This document shows positions 25,313-33,292 of a DNA stretch of 64,000 bases, in pieces; the first letter of the stretch is position 1; every line of letters begins with the position of its first letter. The notes beneath the pieces were generated by a model, which saw nothing but the letters and a program-made list of their open reading frames with translations, did not search any database and was not told where the DNA came from. Source of the stretch: Mucilaginibacter sp. PPCGB 2223 (GTDB lineage: Bacteria > Bacteroidota > Bacteroidia > Sphingobacteriales > Sphingobacteriaceae); contig NZ_MDJS01000001.1 of the NCBI RefSeq assembly GCF_001705515.1, forward strand, positions 496,001-560,000. Direction: 5' to 3'. The position numbers were made by a program, and so were the translations under genes.

Positions 25313-26203
25313 ATGAAATACATTTTATTTGTTTTTTTGATGCTGCCGCTTGGTGTTTTTGCACAAACTAATCCTGATGAAAATGTGGTAGATACGACCC
25401 TCAAAGCCACTTTAATATCACACCAGTTTAGTTTTACTGAAGGCGCGTCTGTAGATAAAAAAGGAAACGTTTTCTTTACCGATCAGCCCAATGACAAAAT
25501 TTGGGAGTATGATGTGAACGGTAGGCTATCTGTTTTTATGGATAAGGCAGGCCGCTCCAATGGTACATATTTTGATAAAAAAGGGGACCTGGTGGCTTGT
25601 GCTGATGAGAAAGACGAGCTATGGATTATTAGTCCGGATAAAAAGATTACCAAGTTACTCACCAATTACCAGGGCCACCGCCTTAACGGCCCGAATGACG
25701 TTTGGGTAGATAACAAAGGCGGTATTTACTTTACCGACCCATACTACCAGCGCCCGTACTGGGACAGGACAACCAGCGATATGAAGGGGCAATATGTGTT
25801 CTATCTGCCCAAAGGCAAAACCGAGCCAATTTTAGTTGCCGACGACCTGCAGCAACCAAACGGCATAGTAGGTACGCCGGATAGCAAATACCTGTACGTT
25901 GCCGATATCAAAGCCAATAAAACTTATAAATATGCGATAGGCAAAGACGGTAGGTTAAGCGACAAGCAACTGGTAATTAAACAAGGCTCGGATGGCATGA
26001 CCCTGGATGAAAGAGGCAATATTTACTTTACAGGAAATGGTGTCACGGTTTACAATCCTGGAGGCAAAAAGATAGCCCGCATCGTCATCCCCGAAAAATG
26101 GACGGCCAACCTGTGCTTTGCCGGCAAAAATAAAGATGAGCTATTTATTACAGCCTCAGAAGGGATTTATACGATTAAGATGAAAGTACGCGGGGTTGAA
26201 TAG
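25313..26203 (+). CDS. SMP-30/gluconolactonase-family exported protein
   Basis: A 296-residue protein with a Sec signal peptide (residues 1-17, ending VFA-Q) and a six-bladed beta-propeller of the SGL family. Conserved blade motifs are FTEGASVDKKGNVFFTDQP, LNGPNDVWVDNKGGIYFTDP and QQPNGIVGTPDSKYLYVAD, which hold the metal ligands Glu, Asn and Asp. Family members hydrolyse sugar lactones; the periplasmic location fits sugar-acid use. TATCTTCG at 25287-25294, one mismatch from the -7 consensus, lies 19 bases upstream. Confidence 0.88.
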   Translation: MKYILFVFLMLPLGVFAQTNPDENVVDTTLKATLISHQFSFTEGASVDKKGNVFFTDQPNDKIWEYDVNGRLSVFMDKAGRSNGTYFDKKGDLVACADEKDELWIISPDKKITKLLTNYQGHRLNGPNDVWVDNKGGIYFTDPYYQRPYWDRTTSDMKGQYVFYLPKGKTEPILVADDLQQPNGIVGTPDSKYLYVADIKANKTYKYAIGKDGRLSDKQLVIKQGSDGMTLDERGNIYFTGNGVTVYNPGGKKIARIVIPEKWTANLCFAGKNKDELFITASEGIYTIKMKVRGVE

Positions 26204-26272
26204 GGTTGTCAGTTGTGGGTTTTCAGTAGTCAGTTGCAAAAAAACTCACAACCGAGAACTGACAACTGATAA
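26204..26272. repeat. Inverted array of degenerate heptamers between convergent genes
   Basis: The left arm reads TTGTCAG, TTGTGGG, TTTTCAG, TAGTCAG. The right arm is the reverse complement type (ACTCACA, ACCGAGA, ACTGACA, ACTGATA). The two arms match at 24 of 32 positions when one is reversed, around a loop of A residues. The element fills the whole gap between the SMP-30 and hscA stop codons. Confidence 0.7.
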
Positions 26273-28129
26273 CTACTCCACACTTTTCCCCTTCATCGCA
26301 GTACTAATGGCCTCATCCATCAATCGCTCGGCAAACGGGCGGGTAAATTCATTCAACTCGTCTATAGCTTTATGTACCGAATCCTTATCGCCTTGAGTAA
26401 GTGCTTCTTTTAATTTAGTAACGTATTCCTGTGTATCGGCGATCTCGTTTTCGCTGAGATGAGTGCTGTGTTTTTTGATAAAACCTTCAACGGTATATAC
26501 CGTTTGCTCACCCTCGGTGCGGGCTTCAATTAACATGCGTTGGGCAACATCCTCTTTAGCATGTGTAATACTGTCCATCAGCATTTGCTCCACCAGGTCG
26601 TCGGTAATGCCGTAGGCCGGTTTTACTTCAACTTCCTGTTTTACACCGCTGCGCAGCTCAATGGCCTGTATCTTTAAAATACCGTCGGCATTCAGTATAA
26701 AGTTAATGTCTACTTTCGGGAAGCCTGCCGGCATGGCCGGGATGCCTTTCAGATCGAACTCGGCCAGTTTACGGTTTTCTTTGATAAGGTCGCGCTCGCC
26801 CTGGTAAACAGCGATCTTCATGTTTACCTGGCCGTCTTTTGATGTGGTGTACTGGCGACCGGCTTTGGTCGGTATCTTCGAGTTACGCGGGATGATCACG
26901 TCCATCAGGCCGCCCATAGTTTCGATACCCAGCGAAAGCGGCGTCACATCCAATAACAAAATATCCGAGCGGTTGCCAGCCAATACATCAGCTTGAATTG
27001 CGGCGCCTAAAGCAACAACCTCGTCGGGGTTTACCTCATCATGTACCTTACGGCCAAAAAACTCCGATACCATCTTTTTAATCAGCGCCGTACGTGTCGA
27101 TCCGCCTACCATCACCACTTCATCTATCTGGCCCACGTCCAGTTTGGCATCGGCCAGTGCCTTGCGGCAGCTTTCGATGGTTTGCTCAACCTTAGGCAGT
27201 ATCAATTGCTCAAAAGTTTGCTTATCTATCGTACACCAGATGTCGCCCGCCTTTTCGTTAAATATGCTCTGGTGACTGAATGATTTCTTAGCCTCTTCGG
27301 CTTTCAGGCGCAATTCCTGCGCCAGCTCGCGGTTCTGCTGTAAGGTCGCACGGTCGAGTTTATTATTTTCTATCCAGTAATCCAATATGGCGCGGTCAAA
27401 ATCGTCGCCGCCTAAAAAAGTATCGCCGTTGGTAGCCAGCACCTCAAAAATGCCGTTTTGTATCTGTAATATCGATACGTCGAATGTTCCGCCGCCAAGG
27501 TCGTAAACCGCAATAGTCTTGGTTTCTTCCGGATCCAAGCCCATACCATAAGCCAAACTTGCTGCGGTAGGTTCGTTCACAATGCGCAATACATCTAACC
27601 CGGCCAGCTTACCTGCATCGCGCGTAGCCTGCCTTTGCGAATCATTAAAATAAGCCGGCACAGTGATCACGGCACGATTAACAGGGGTTTTCAGCGCATG
27701 CTCAGCGCGGTCTTTCAGCTCTTTCAGTATCATGCCCGAAAGTTCTATCGGCGTATAAAATTTGTCGCCAACTTTGATTTTCACCAGACTCTCGGTATTG
27801 TCATCAATAACTTTGTATGAGAAGAATTCCTGGTAATTTTCAATATCGTGGTAGCTGCGACCCAGCAAACGTTTAACCGAAAAAATGGTGTTCTGCGGGT
27901 CGGTGAGCAAATAGTTTTTGGCTTCGTTACCAACGGTAATATCACCTGCAGAGCCAAAATGCACTACCGAAGGTACAAGTACACCTTTGCCGGCATCGTT
28001 GATCACCTTGGGTTGCTTATCCGGATCGATAAATGCCACCAGCGAATTGGTTGTGCCCAGGTCGATACCGACGATGATCTCTTCTTTTTGCAGCGAACCC
28101 GTTGCCAGGTTGATGGAAATTTTAGCCAT
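26273..28129 (-). CDS. hscA: Hsp70-type Fe-S assembly chaperone HscA
   Basis: A 618-residue Hsp70. Its ATPase domain carries IVGIDLGTTNSLVAFI, then VPAYFNDSQRQATRDAG, IAVYDLGGGTFDVSIL and VVMVGGSTRTALIK. The substrate domain begins near 390 with LLLDVTPLSLGIETMGG. The N-terminal extension MAKISINLATGSLQKEE and the shortened lid, without the DnaK C-terminal tail, fit the HscA form used in Bacteroidota. It works with an Fe-S scaffold protein; no hscB or iscU is adjacent. A TACATTTG promoter box lies upstream. Confidence 0.9.
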   Translation of the reverse strand: MAKISINLATGSLQKEEIIVGIDLGTTNSLVAFIDPDKQPKVINDAGKGVLVPSVVHFGSAGDITVGNEAKNYLLTDPQNTIFSVKRLLGRSYHDIENYQEFFSYKVIDDNTESLVKIKVGDKFYTPIELSGMILKELKDRAEHALKTPVNRAVITVPAYFNDSQRQATRDAGKLAGLDVLRIVNEPTAASLAYGMGLDPEETKTIAVYDLGGGTFDVSILQIQNGIFEVLATNGDTFLGGDDFDRAILDYWIENNKLDRATLQQNRELAQELRLKAEEAKKSFSHQSIFNEKAGDIWCTIDKQTFEQLILPKVEQTIESCRKALADAKLDVGQIDEVVMVGGSTRTALIKKMVSEFFGRKVHDEVNPDEVVALGAAIQADVLAGNRSDILLLDVTPLSLGIETMGGLMDVIIPRNSKIPTKAGRQYTTSKDGQVNMKIAVYQGERDLIKENRKLAEFDLKGIPAMPAGFPKVDINFILNADGILKIQAIELRSGVKQEVEVKPAYGITDDLVEQMLMDSITHAKEDVAQRMLIEARTEGEQTVYTVEGFIKKHSTHLSENEIADTQEYVTKLKEALTQGDKDSVHKAIDELNEFTRPFAERLMDEAISTAMKGKSVE

Positions 28130-28153
28130 AATTACTATTTAAACAACGAGGTG

Positions 28154-28161
28154 CAAATGTA
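28154..28161 (-). promoter_or_regulatory. Candidate -7 box for hscA
   Basis: TACATTTG on the minus strand matches TAnnTTTG and lies 25 bases upstream of the hscA ATG at 28129. Confidence 0.5.
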
Positions 28162-28207
28162 TGGAGTTTTTGCACATGGCGTGTCATCACAGGTTCCGTT
28201 TTTACCA

Positions 28208-28234
28208 TAACGATGGGTTTCAAACCCATCGTTA
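28208..28234. repeat. 27-base near-perfect palindrome
   Basis: TAACGATGGGTTT-C-AAACCCATCGTTA has 13-base arms around a single base. It lies in the divergent gap between hscA and the peptidase gene and has no T tract, so it is not a terminator. It resembles mobile intergenic palindromes, or it may be a regulator site. Confidence 0.75.
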
Positions 28235-28315
28235 TACGATGCAACGCGACATTTGCACGTCTTCATCAAAACTTCACAATATTTCTCTTAATTTCACCTT
28301 CAAATACTGATCACA

Positions 28316-31150
28316 ATGCGCACCAACCTGAAACCATTTATACTATTGGCTTTTGTCCTGACTGCCACTTTAACAAAAGCGCAGCAATTTGGCGGCAACC
28401 CGCCATCTATCAAATGGAACCAGGTAAATACCGATGCGGCAAAAGTCATTTTTCCGCAAGGGATGGACTCGGCAGCGGTACGCGTATCAAATATTGTAAG
28501 CCAGATTAATCAGCCGGTTAAAAAAACGCTGGGCGATAAGCAATTGCAGATTAGTATCGTGCTGCAAAATCAAACCACTATTTCGAACGCCTATGTGGGC
28601 CTGGCGCCTTTCCGCAGCGAGTTTTTTTTAACACCCGAACAAAACAGCTTTGAGCTGGGCAGCCTGCGCTGGACTGATCAATTAGCCGTGCACGAGTTTC
28701 GCCACGTGCAGCAGTTCAATAATTTTAATGTTGGTGTTTCAAAGGCCCTGCATGTGCTTTTTGGCGAAGGCGGTCAGGCAGTTGGCAATGAATTAACCGT
28801 GCCTAACTGGTTTTTCGAAGGCGATGCCGTGTATAACGAAACTTACGTAACCAAACAAGGCAGAGGGCGTTTACCTTTTTACTTTGATGGTTACCGTGCT
28901 TTATGGGCGGCAGGTAAAAACTATAGCTGGATGAAACTGCGCAGCGGTTCGTACCGCGATTATACGCCCGACTGGTACCCCACAGGCTATATGCTGATAG
29001 CTTACGGACGCGAAAAATATGGCGATGATTTCTGGAAAAAAGTAACGCATGATGCCGCCGCTTTCGATGGTTTGTTCTATCCATTGCAAAAAGCTGTTAA
29101 AAATTATTCGGGTATCGATTTCAGGCGGTTCCGCACCGACGCGTTCAATCACTTTAAGCAGCAGTTTGATTTAACAAACCCCCAGGGAGTTTCGGCAAAC
29201 CGCTCAGCCAATCCTGATCAGCATTTTATTGCCGATGAGGAATACCCCGCCTACATCAATGATAATACCCTTGTGTATGTAAAAACAACATACGATCATG
29301 TACCATCTTTTGTTATTCGTACCGGTAACCAGGAAAAAGTGATCCGCGTACACGATTATGCACTGGATAACTATTTTAACTATCACGATGGTAAGATCAT
29401 TTACGCTTCTTACCGGCCGGATACCCGTTGGGGCTATCGCGATTATTCTGAACTCAACATCCTCGATGTTAATACAGGCGATCAAACCCGTGTTACAACC
29501 GGCAGCAAGTACTTTGCACCGGCATTTAGCGCCGATGGTAAAAGTATTGTAGCGGTAAAGATATCTCCTGATGGCAAAAGCGAGTTGAATATCCTGAATG
29601 TTGATGGTACGGTAAAGCAGGTTATCCCAAACAAAGGCAACTTTTTTTACACTTACCCCAAGTTTTACGAGGGTAAGATATTATCGGCCATTCGTATCCC
29701 GGGCGGAAGTATGACGCTTGCCCTGATCGATATTACCACCGGCAATGCCGATTATTTGTTGACACCGACCATGCAGCCTATAGTATTCCCTGTTATAAAA
29801 GATAACAAAGTTTATTTTTCGGCCACCAGCGGTAAAACAGATGGTTTGTTTGTATTGGACCTGCATGATAAAAAACTCTTCCGCCTGCAAAATGATTCGC
29901 TTAGGGCAAGTATCGGTAATTACCAACCGGCAATTGCCGGGAATAAAATTGCCTGGGTAGGTCTCACTGCTTATGGCTACCACGTTAACCAATCGGCAAA
30001 CAGCACAATGCAATGGGAGCCCGTTGCCGGTAACCAAGTGCCCGGTGGTTTATCAAATATGGGCATATCGGTGTTGGATAAGGGCGAAGCTGCCGACCTG
30101 CTTGCCAAAGTAAACGACGACCATCCCGAAGTAACCAAATACAACAAGGCTTTCCATCTCATCAATTTCCACACGCTACAGCCATCTTTTAACGATCCTA
30201 ACTACAGCTTTGGCCTCGTGGGGCAGAACGTGCTGAACACCCTGCAATCAGAGTTGTTATACAATTACAATCGCAACGAGGGTTATAGTGAGTTTGGCTT
30301 TGGCACCACTTATGGCGCTTTGTTCCCTTGGTTAACCGCCGGTATAGATTATATCACCAATCGCAAAGCTTACGATAGCAACAGTAACCCTGTTTACTTT
30401 GATCAACTACAAACGTATTTGGGTTTTGCGATACCTTTAAATCTCACGCAAGGTCATCATACTACTTCGCTGGCATTCGGCAGCAACCTGTTTTACAGCC
30501 GTAATTATTTCCCGGCGCCATTTGATAACCCGACCAATAACCGGTCGATCTGGTACCTCGATAACTATGTGAATTTTGCCAGCCACGGCCGCCAGGCAAA
30601 AAAGAACATCTACCCGCACATTGGCGAAAACTTTAGTATTGATTATAAAACTTCCATCAGTAATATCAGCGCTAACCAACTCCTGGCTACAGGCAGCTTG
30701 TTTTTACCTGGTATAGGCATAAACCATAGTATTGTTTTAAGCGGTGCTTACCAGCAGCGTGATAAAGCCGATGCCGGCCGTTTTTCCAATGATTTCCCCT
30801 TTTCCCGCGGATATACTTCGGTTAATCTTTACCAGGTATATAAACTGGCCGGAAACTATCATTTTCCGATCGTTTACCCCGATGCCGGTGTCGCCAACGC
30901 TATATTTTTCCAACGGATAAGAGCCAATGCTTTTTACGATTACAGCCAGGCTACTTTATTTCACAGCAATGGCAGTACTTTCAATGTTAACTTTCGCTCA
31001 ACGGGCGCCGAGGTGTTTTTTGATACACAGGTATGGAACCAGTTACCGTTTACTTTCGGCATCAGGTACAGCCGGTTGCTCGATACTGATATTTTTGGCG
31101 GAAATGGAGCCAACAGAATAGAGTTAGTATTGCCTTTAAGCGTTTTTTAA
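28316..31150 (+). CDS. Zinc-peptidase / beta-propeller / outer-membrane-barrel fusion protein
   Basis: A 944-residue protein with a Sec signal peptide (residues 1-22, ending TKA-Q). Residues about 25-300 form a gluzincin-type zinc-peptidase domain: HEFRH at 126-130 supplies the HExxH motif and WFFEGDAVYNE near 165-175 the third ligand, E168. Residues about 300-600 show repeated WD40/TolB-like blades (YFAPAFSADGKSIVAVKISP). The C-terminal part is rich in alternating aromatic strands and ends in ELVLPLSVF, an outer-membrane beta-barrel ending. It is probably surface- or periplasm-facing and anchored in the outer membrane. The function is unknown. Confidence 0.75.
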   Translation: MRTNLKPFILLAFVLTATLTKAQQFGGNPPSIKWNQVNTDAAKVIFPQGMDSAAVRVSNIVSQINQPVKKTLGDKQLQISIVLQNQTTISNAYVGLAPFRSEFFLTPEQNSFELGSLRWTDQLAVHEFRHVQQFNNFNVGVSKALHVLFGEGGQAVGNELTVPNWFFEGDAVYNETYVTKQGRGRLPFYFDGYRALWAAGKNYSWMKLRSGSYRDYTPDWYPTGYMLIAYGREKYGDDFWKKVTHDAAAFDGLFYPLQKAVKNYSGIDFRRFRTDAFNHFKQQFDLTNPQGVSANRSANPDQHFIADEEYPAYINDNTLVYVKTTYDHVPSFVIRTGNQEKVIRVHDYALDNYFNYHDGKIIYASYRPDTRWGYRDYSELNILDVNTGDQTRVTTGSKYFAPAFSADGKSIVAVKISPDGKSELNILNVDGTVKQVIPNKGNFFYTYPKFYEGKILSAIRIPGGSMTLALIDITTGNADYLLTPTMQPIVFPVIKDNKVYFSATSGKTDGLFVLDLHDKKLFRLQNDSLRASIGNYQPAIAGNKIAWVGLTAYGYHVNQSANSTMQWEPVAGNQVPGGLSNMGISVLDKGEAADLLAKVNDDHPEVTKYNKAFHLINFHTLQPSFNDPNYSFGLVGQNVLNTLQSELLYNYNRNEGYSEFGFGTTYGALFPWLTAGIDYITNRKAYDSNSNPVYFDQLQTYLGFAIPLNLTQGHHTTSLAFGSNLFYSRNYFPAPFDNPTNNRSIWYLDNYVNFASHGRQAKKNIYPHIGENFSIDYKTSISNISANQLLATGSLFLPGIGINHSIVLSGAYQQRDKADAGRFSNDFPFSRGYTSVNLYQVYKLAGNYHFPIVYPDAGVANAIFFQRIRANAFYDYSQATLFHSNGSTFNVNFRSTGAEVFFDTQVWNQLPFTFGIRYSRLLDTDIFGGNGANRIELVLPLSVF

Positions 31151-31344
31151 TACTAAAAACATATCTTATCGCATAAATAATGGTCAATTTCTTAAAAATT
31201 GATTATGTTTACCACGATTTTATACGAATATCCTTTTTGTATGGAAGTTCTTTGACAGGGCCGTGTACTACCAGCGGCCCGTTGCTATTGACTATACCGT
31301 TTATTATTCCGAACACACTATTATTTATTAATTTATGACTAAAG

Positions 31345-31683
31345 ATGCAAGATTTAGGAAAAAAAATTAAGATGCTGAGACAACAAAACGGCTGGTCGCA
31401 AGGCGATGTAGCCAAGAGACTGGACATTTCGGTTCCGGCTTTCTCAAAAATTGAAACAGGCGTTACCGACATTAACCTGTCGCGCCTGGAACAGATCGTA
31501 AGTATTTTTAACATTTCGGTTGTCGAACTGTTAACGTCAGAAACACCTGAGCAGAATCTGGCCCGTATCGACGAATTGAAACAAGCCAGGAGCAAAGTGG
31601 ACGATTATGCAGCACAGATACTGACCCTGCAACAACAGGTTATATCGCTGCACGAAGAGTTGCGCCGGGTATCTAACGAGTAA
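31345..31683 (+). CDS. XRE-family HTH regulator with coiled-coil tail
   Basis: A 112-residue protein. Residues 5-60 form a lambda-repressor-like HTH (LGKKIKMLRQQNGWSQGDVA, then DISVPAFSKIETGVTDI). Residues about 68-110 form a heptad-rich coiled coil (LARIDELKQARSKVDDYA) likely used for dimerisation. No toxin or phage gene is adjacent, so it is probably a stand-alone regulator. Its stop abuts the stop of the convergent esterase gene. Confidence 0.85.
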   Translation: MQDLGKKIKMLRQQNGWSQGDVAKRLDISVPAFSKIETGVTDINLSRLEQIVSIFNISVVELLTSETPEQNLARIDELKQARSKVDDYAAQILTLQQQVISLHEELRRVSNE

Positions 31684-32364
31684 CTACAAAATCCCCTTTA
31701 ATTTACTCCATACATTCTGAGCCACAATTTTCGCCCCTGTTGCCGTTGGGTGTATGCCGTCCGCCTGGTTTAATTGCTTTATGCCTGCTACATTCTGAAG
31801 GAGGAACGGTATCAATATCATTTTATTTTTCTCAGCCAGTTGCGGAAACACAGTTTTAAACGCTGAACTGTAATCGGCTCCCATATTTGGCGGAACCATC
31901 ATTCCGGCAAGCACAAGTTTAGCCTGTGGATATTTGGCTTTAACCTTATCGATGATAGTTTGCAGGTTTTTAGCTGTTTCGCTTACCGGTACTCCCCGTA
32001 ACCCATCGTTCGCACCAAGCTCAAGGATAAACACATCTGTTTTTTGCTTCAGCAGCCAGTCTATCCGGTTTTTTCCACCCGCTGATGTTTCGCCGCTCAA
32101 ACCTCCGTTAATAATGTGATAAGGCAGTTTTGCCGAGTCGATTTTGCCTTGCAGCACAGCCGGGTACGATTCCGACGCCGGATCATCCAGCCCATAACCA
32201 GCAGTTAAACTATCACCAAATACCAAAATGTTTTTAGTATCGCTTTGTGCGGATGCCACCGCAGTATTTGAAGTATCTTTCTGATCGTTTTGCTTTTGGC
32301 CGCTGCCGCACGCAAATGACAATGTGATGATGAAGATAGTGCCGATGGCCTGTAACTTTCGCAT
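31684..32364 (-). CDS. TesA-type SGNH lipase/arylesterase, lipoprotein
   Basis: A 226-residue SGNH hydrolase. Block I GDSLTAGYGL holds the catalytic serine, block III ELGANDGLRG the oxyanion asparagine and block V DGIHPTATGAK the Asp-His pair. The signal peptide ends in LSFAC (residues 15-19), so it is a predicted lipoprotein; E. coli TesA is a soluble periplasmic protein. It is divergent from ybbA-ybbP, which is the same arrangement as tesA-ybbAP in E. coli. Confidence 0.88.
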   Translation of the reverse strand: MRKLQAIGTIFIITLSFACGSGQKQNDQKDTSNTAVASAQSDTKNILVFGDSLTAGYGLDDPASESYPAVLQGKIDSAKLPYHIINGGLSGETSAGGKNRIDWLLKQKTDVFILELGANDGLRGVPVSETAKNLQTIIDKVKAKYPQAKLVLAGMMVPPNMGADYSSAFKTVFPQLAEKNKMILIPFLLQNVAGIKQLNQADGIHPTATGAKIVAQNVWSKLKGIL

Positions 32365-32479
32365 AAAATGTTTTTCTAAATTGCAGTAACAATAATTAAA
32401 AACACTGTGCTGTTAGCCTGTTTTAACTATTGTGCTATTTTTATAGATAAATAACAATTACCGGGCAGCAAATTAGAAA

Positions 32480-33211
32480 ATGCCCTTTCATATTCCAAAA
32501 TATATTCTGGTGGATAACATACTTAACATTCAAAACCTGAGTAAAACATACCAAAGTGCCGGGCAGCCTTTAACTGTTTTAAACAATATCAATTTCTCTA
32601 TTCCCGCAGGTTCAACAGCAGCCATTGTCGGCCCTTCCGGGAGCGGTAAAACAACCCTGCTGGGCCTGTGTGCGGGTCTCGACCGTGCGTCGGCCGGCTC
32701 TGTCGAGTTGAACGGTATCAAACTGGATAACCTCACCGAAGATGAACGCGCCCAGGTGCGTAACCAGCACGTTGGTTTCATCTTCCAAAACTTCCAGCTA
32801 TTGCCTACGTTGACCGCTTTGGAAAATGTGATGGTACCGCTTGAACTGCGCGGCGAAAAAAACATCAAGGCGCGGTCAATGGAGTTATTGGATAAAGTTG
32901 GCCTTGCTTCACGCAGTCATCATTATCCTATGCAGCTATCGGGCGGAGAGCAGCAGCGCGTATCTCTGGCACGGGCCTTTTCAAATCAGCCTAAGATATT
33001 ATTTGCCGACGAACCTACAGGTAACCTTGATGCCGAAACCAGCGAAAAAGTGGTTAAGCTGATATTCGATCTGAATCGCGAAGCCGGCACCACCCTGGTA
33101 TTGGTTACCCACGATTTGGAACTGGCATCAAAAACACAGCGCATCATCCGCATTAAGGGCGGTCATATTGTGAGTGATGAACTTAGGCAGTCCATAGTTG
33201 ATAGTCAATAG
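32480..33211 (+). CDS. ybbA: ABC transporter ATPase of the YbbA/LolD type
   Basis: A 243-residue ATPase with Walker A VGPSGSGKTTLL, the Q-loop FIFQNFQLLPTLTALENVM, signature LSGGEQQRVSLAR and Walker B KILFADEPTGNLD. The first ten residues (MPFHIPKYIL) may not be used, because a GTG at 32510 would give the more typical start VDNILNIQNLSKTY. The last residues QSIVDSQ and the TAG stop lie inside a heptamer repeat arm (33189-33218). It powers the FtsX-like permease next to it. Confidence 0.9.
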   Translation: MPFHIPKYILVDNILNIQNLSKTYQSAGQPLTVLNNINFSIPAGSTAAIVGPSGSGKTTLLGLCAGLDRASAGSVELNGIKLDNLTEDERAQVRNQHVGFIFQNFQLLPTLTALENVMVPLELRGEKNIKARSMELLDKVGLASRSHHYPMQLSGGEQQRVSLARAFSNQPKILFADEPTGNLDAETSEKVVKLIFDLNREAGTTLVLVTHDLELASKTQRIIRIKGGHIVSDELRQSIVDSQ

Positions 33212-33292
33212 TCCATAGCCAAAACTTGATATCTATTATTCAAACACTCCGTTAAAACATTACTATCGACTATGGACCATCGACCATCGACT
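33189..33292. repeat. Inverted heptamer array spanning the ybbA stop and ybbP start
   Basis: The left arm AGTCCAT, AGTTGAT, AGTCAAT, AGTCCAT (33189-33216) faces a right arm (33263-33292) whose reverse complement is AGTCGAT, GGTCGAT, GGTCCAT, AGTCGAT. They match at 24 of 30 positions. The left arm contains the ybbA stop codon and the right arm contains the ATG at 33272 used by ybbP. Confidence 0.75.
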
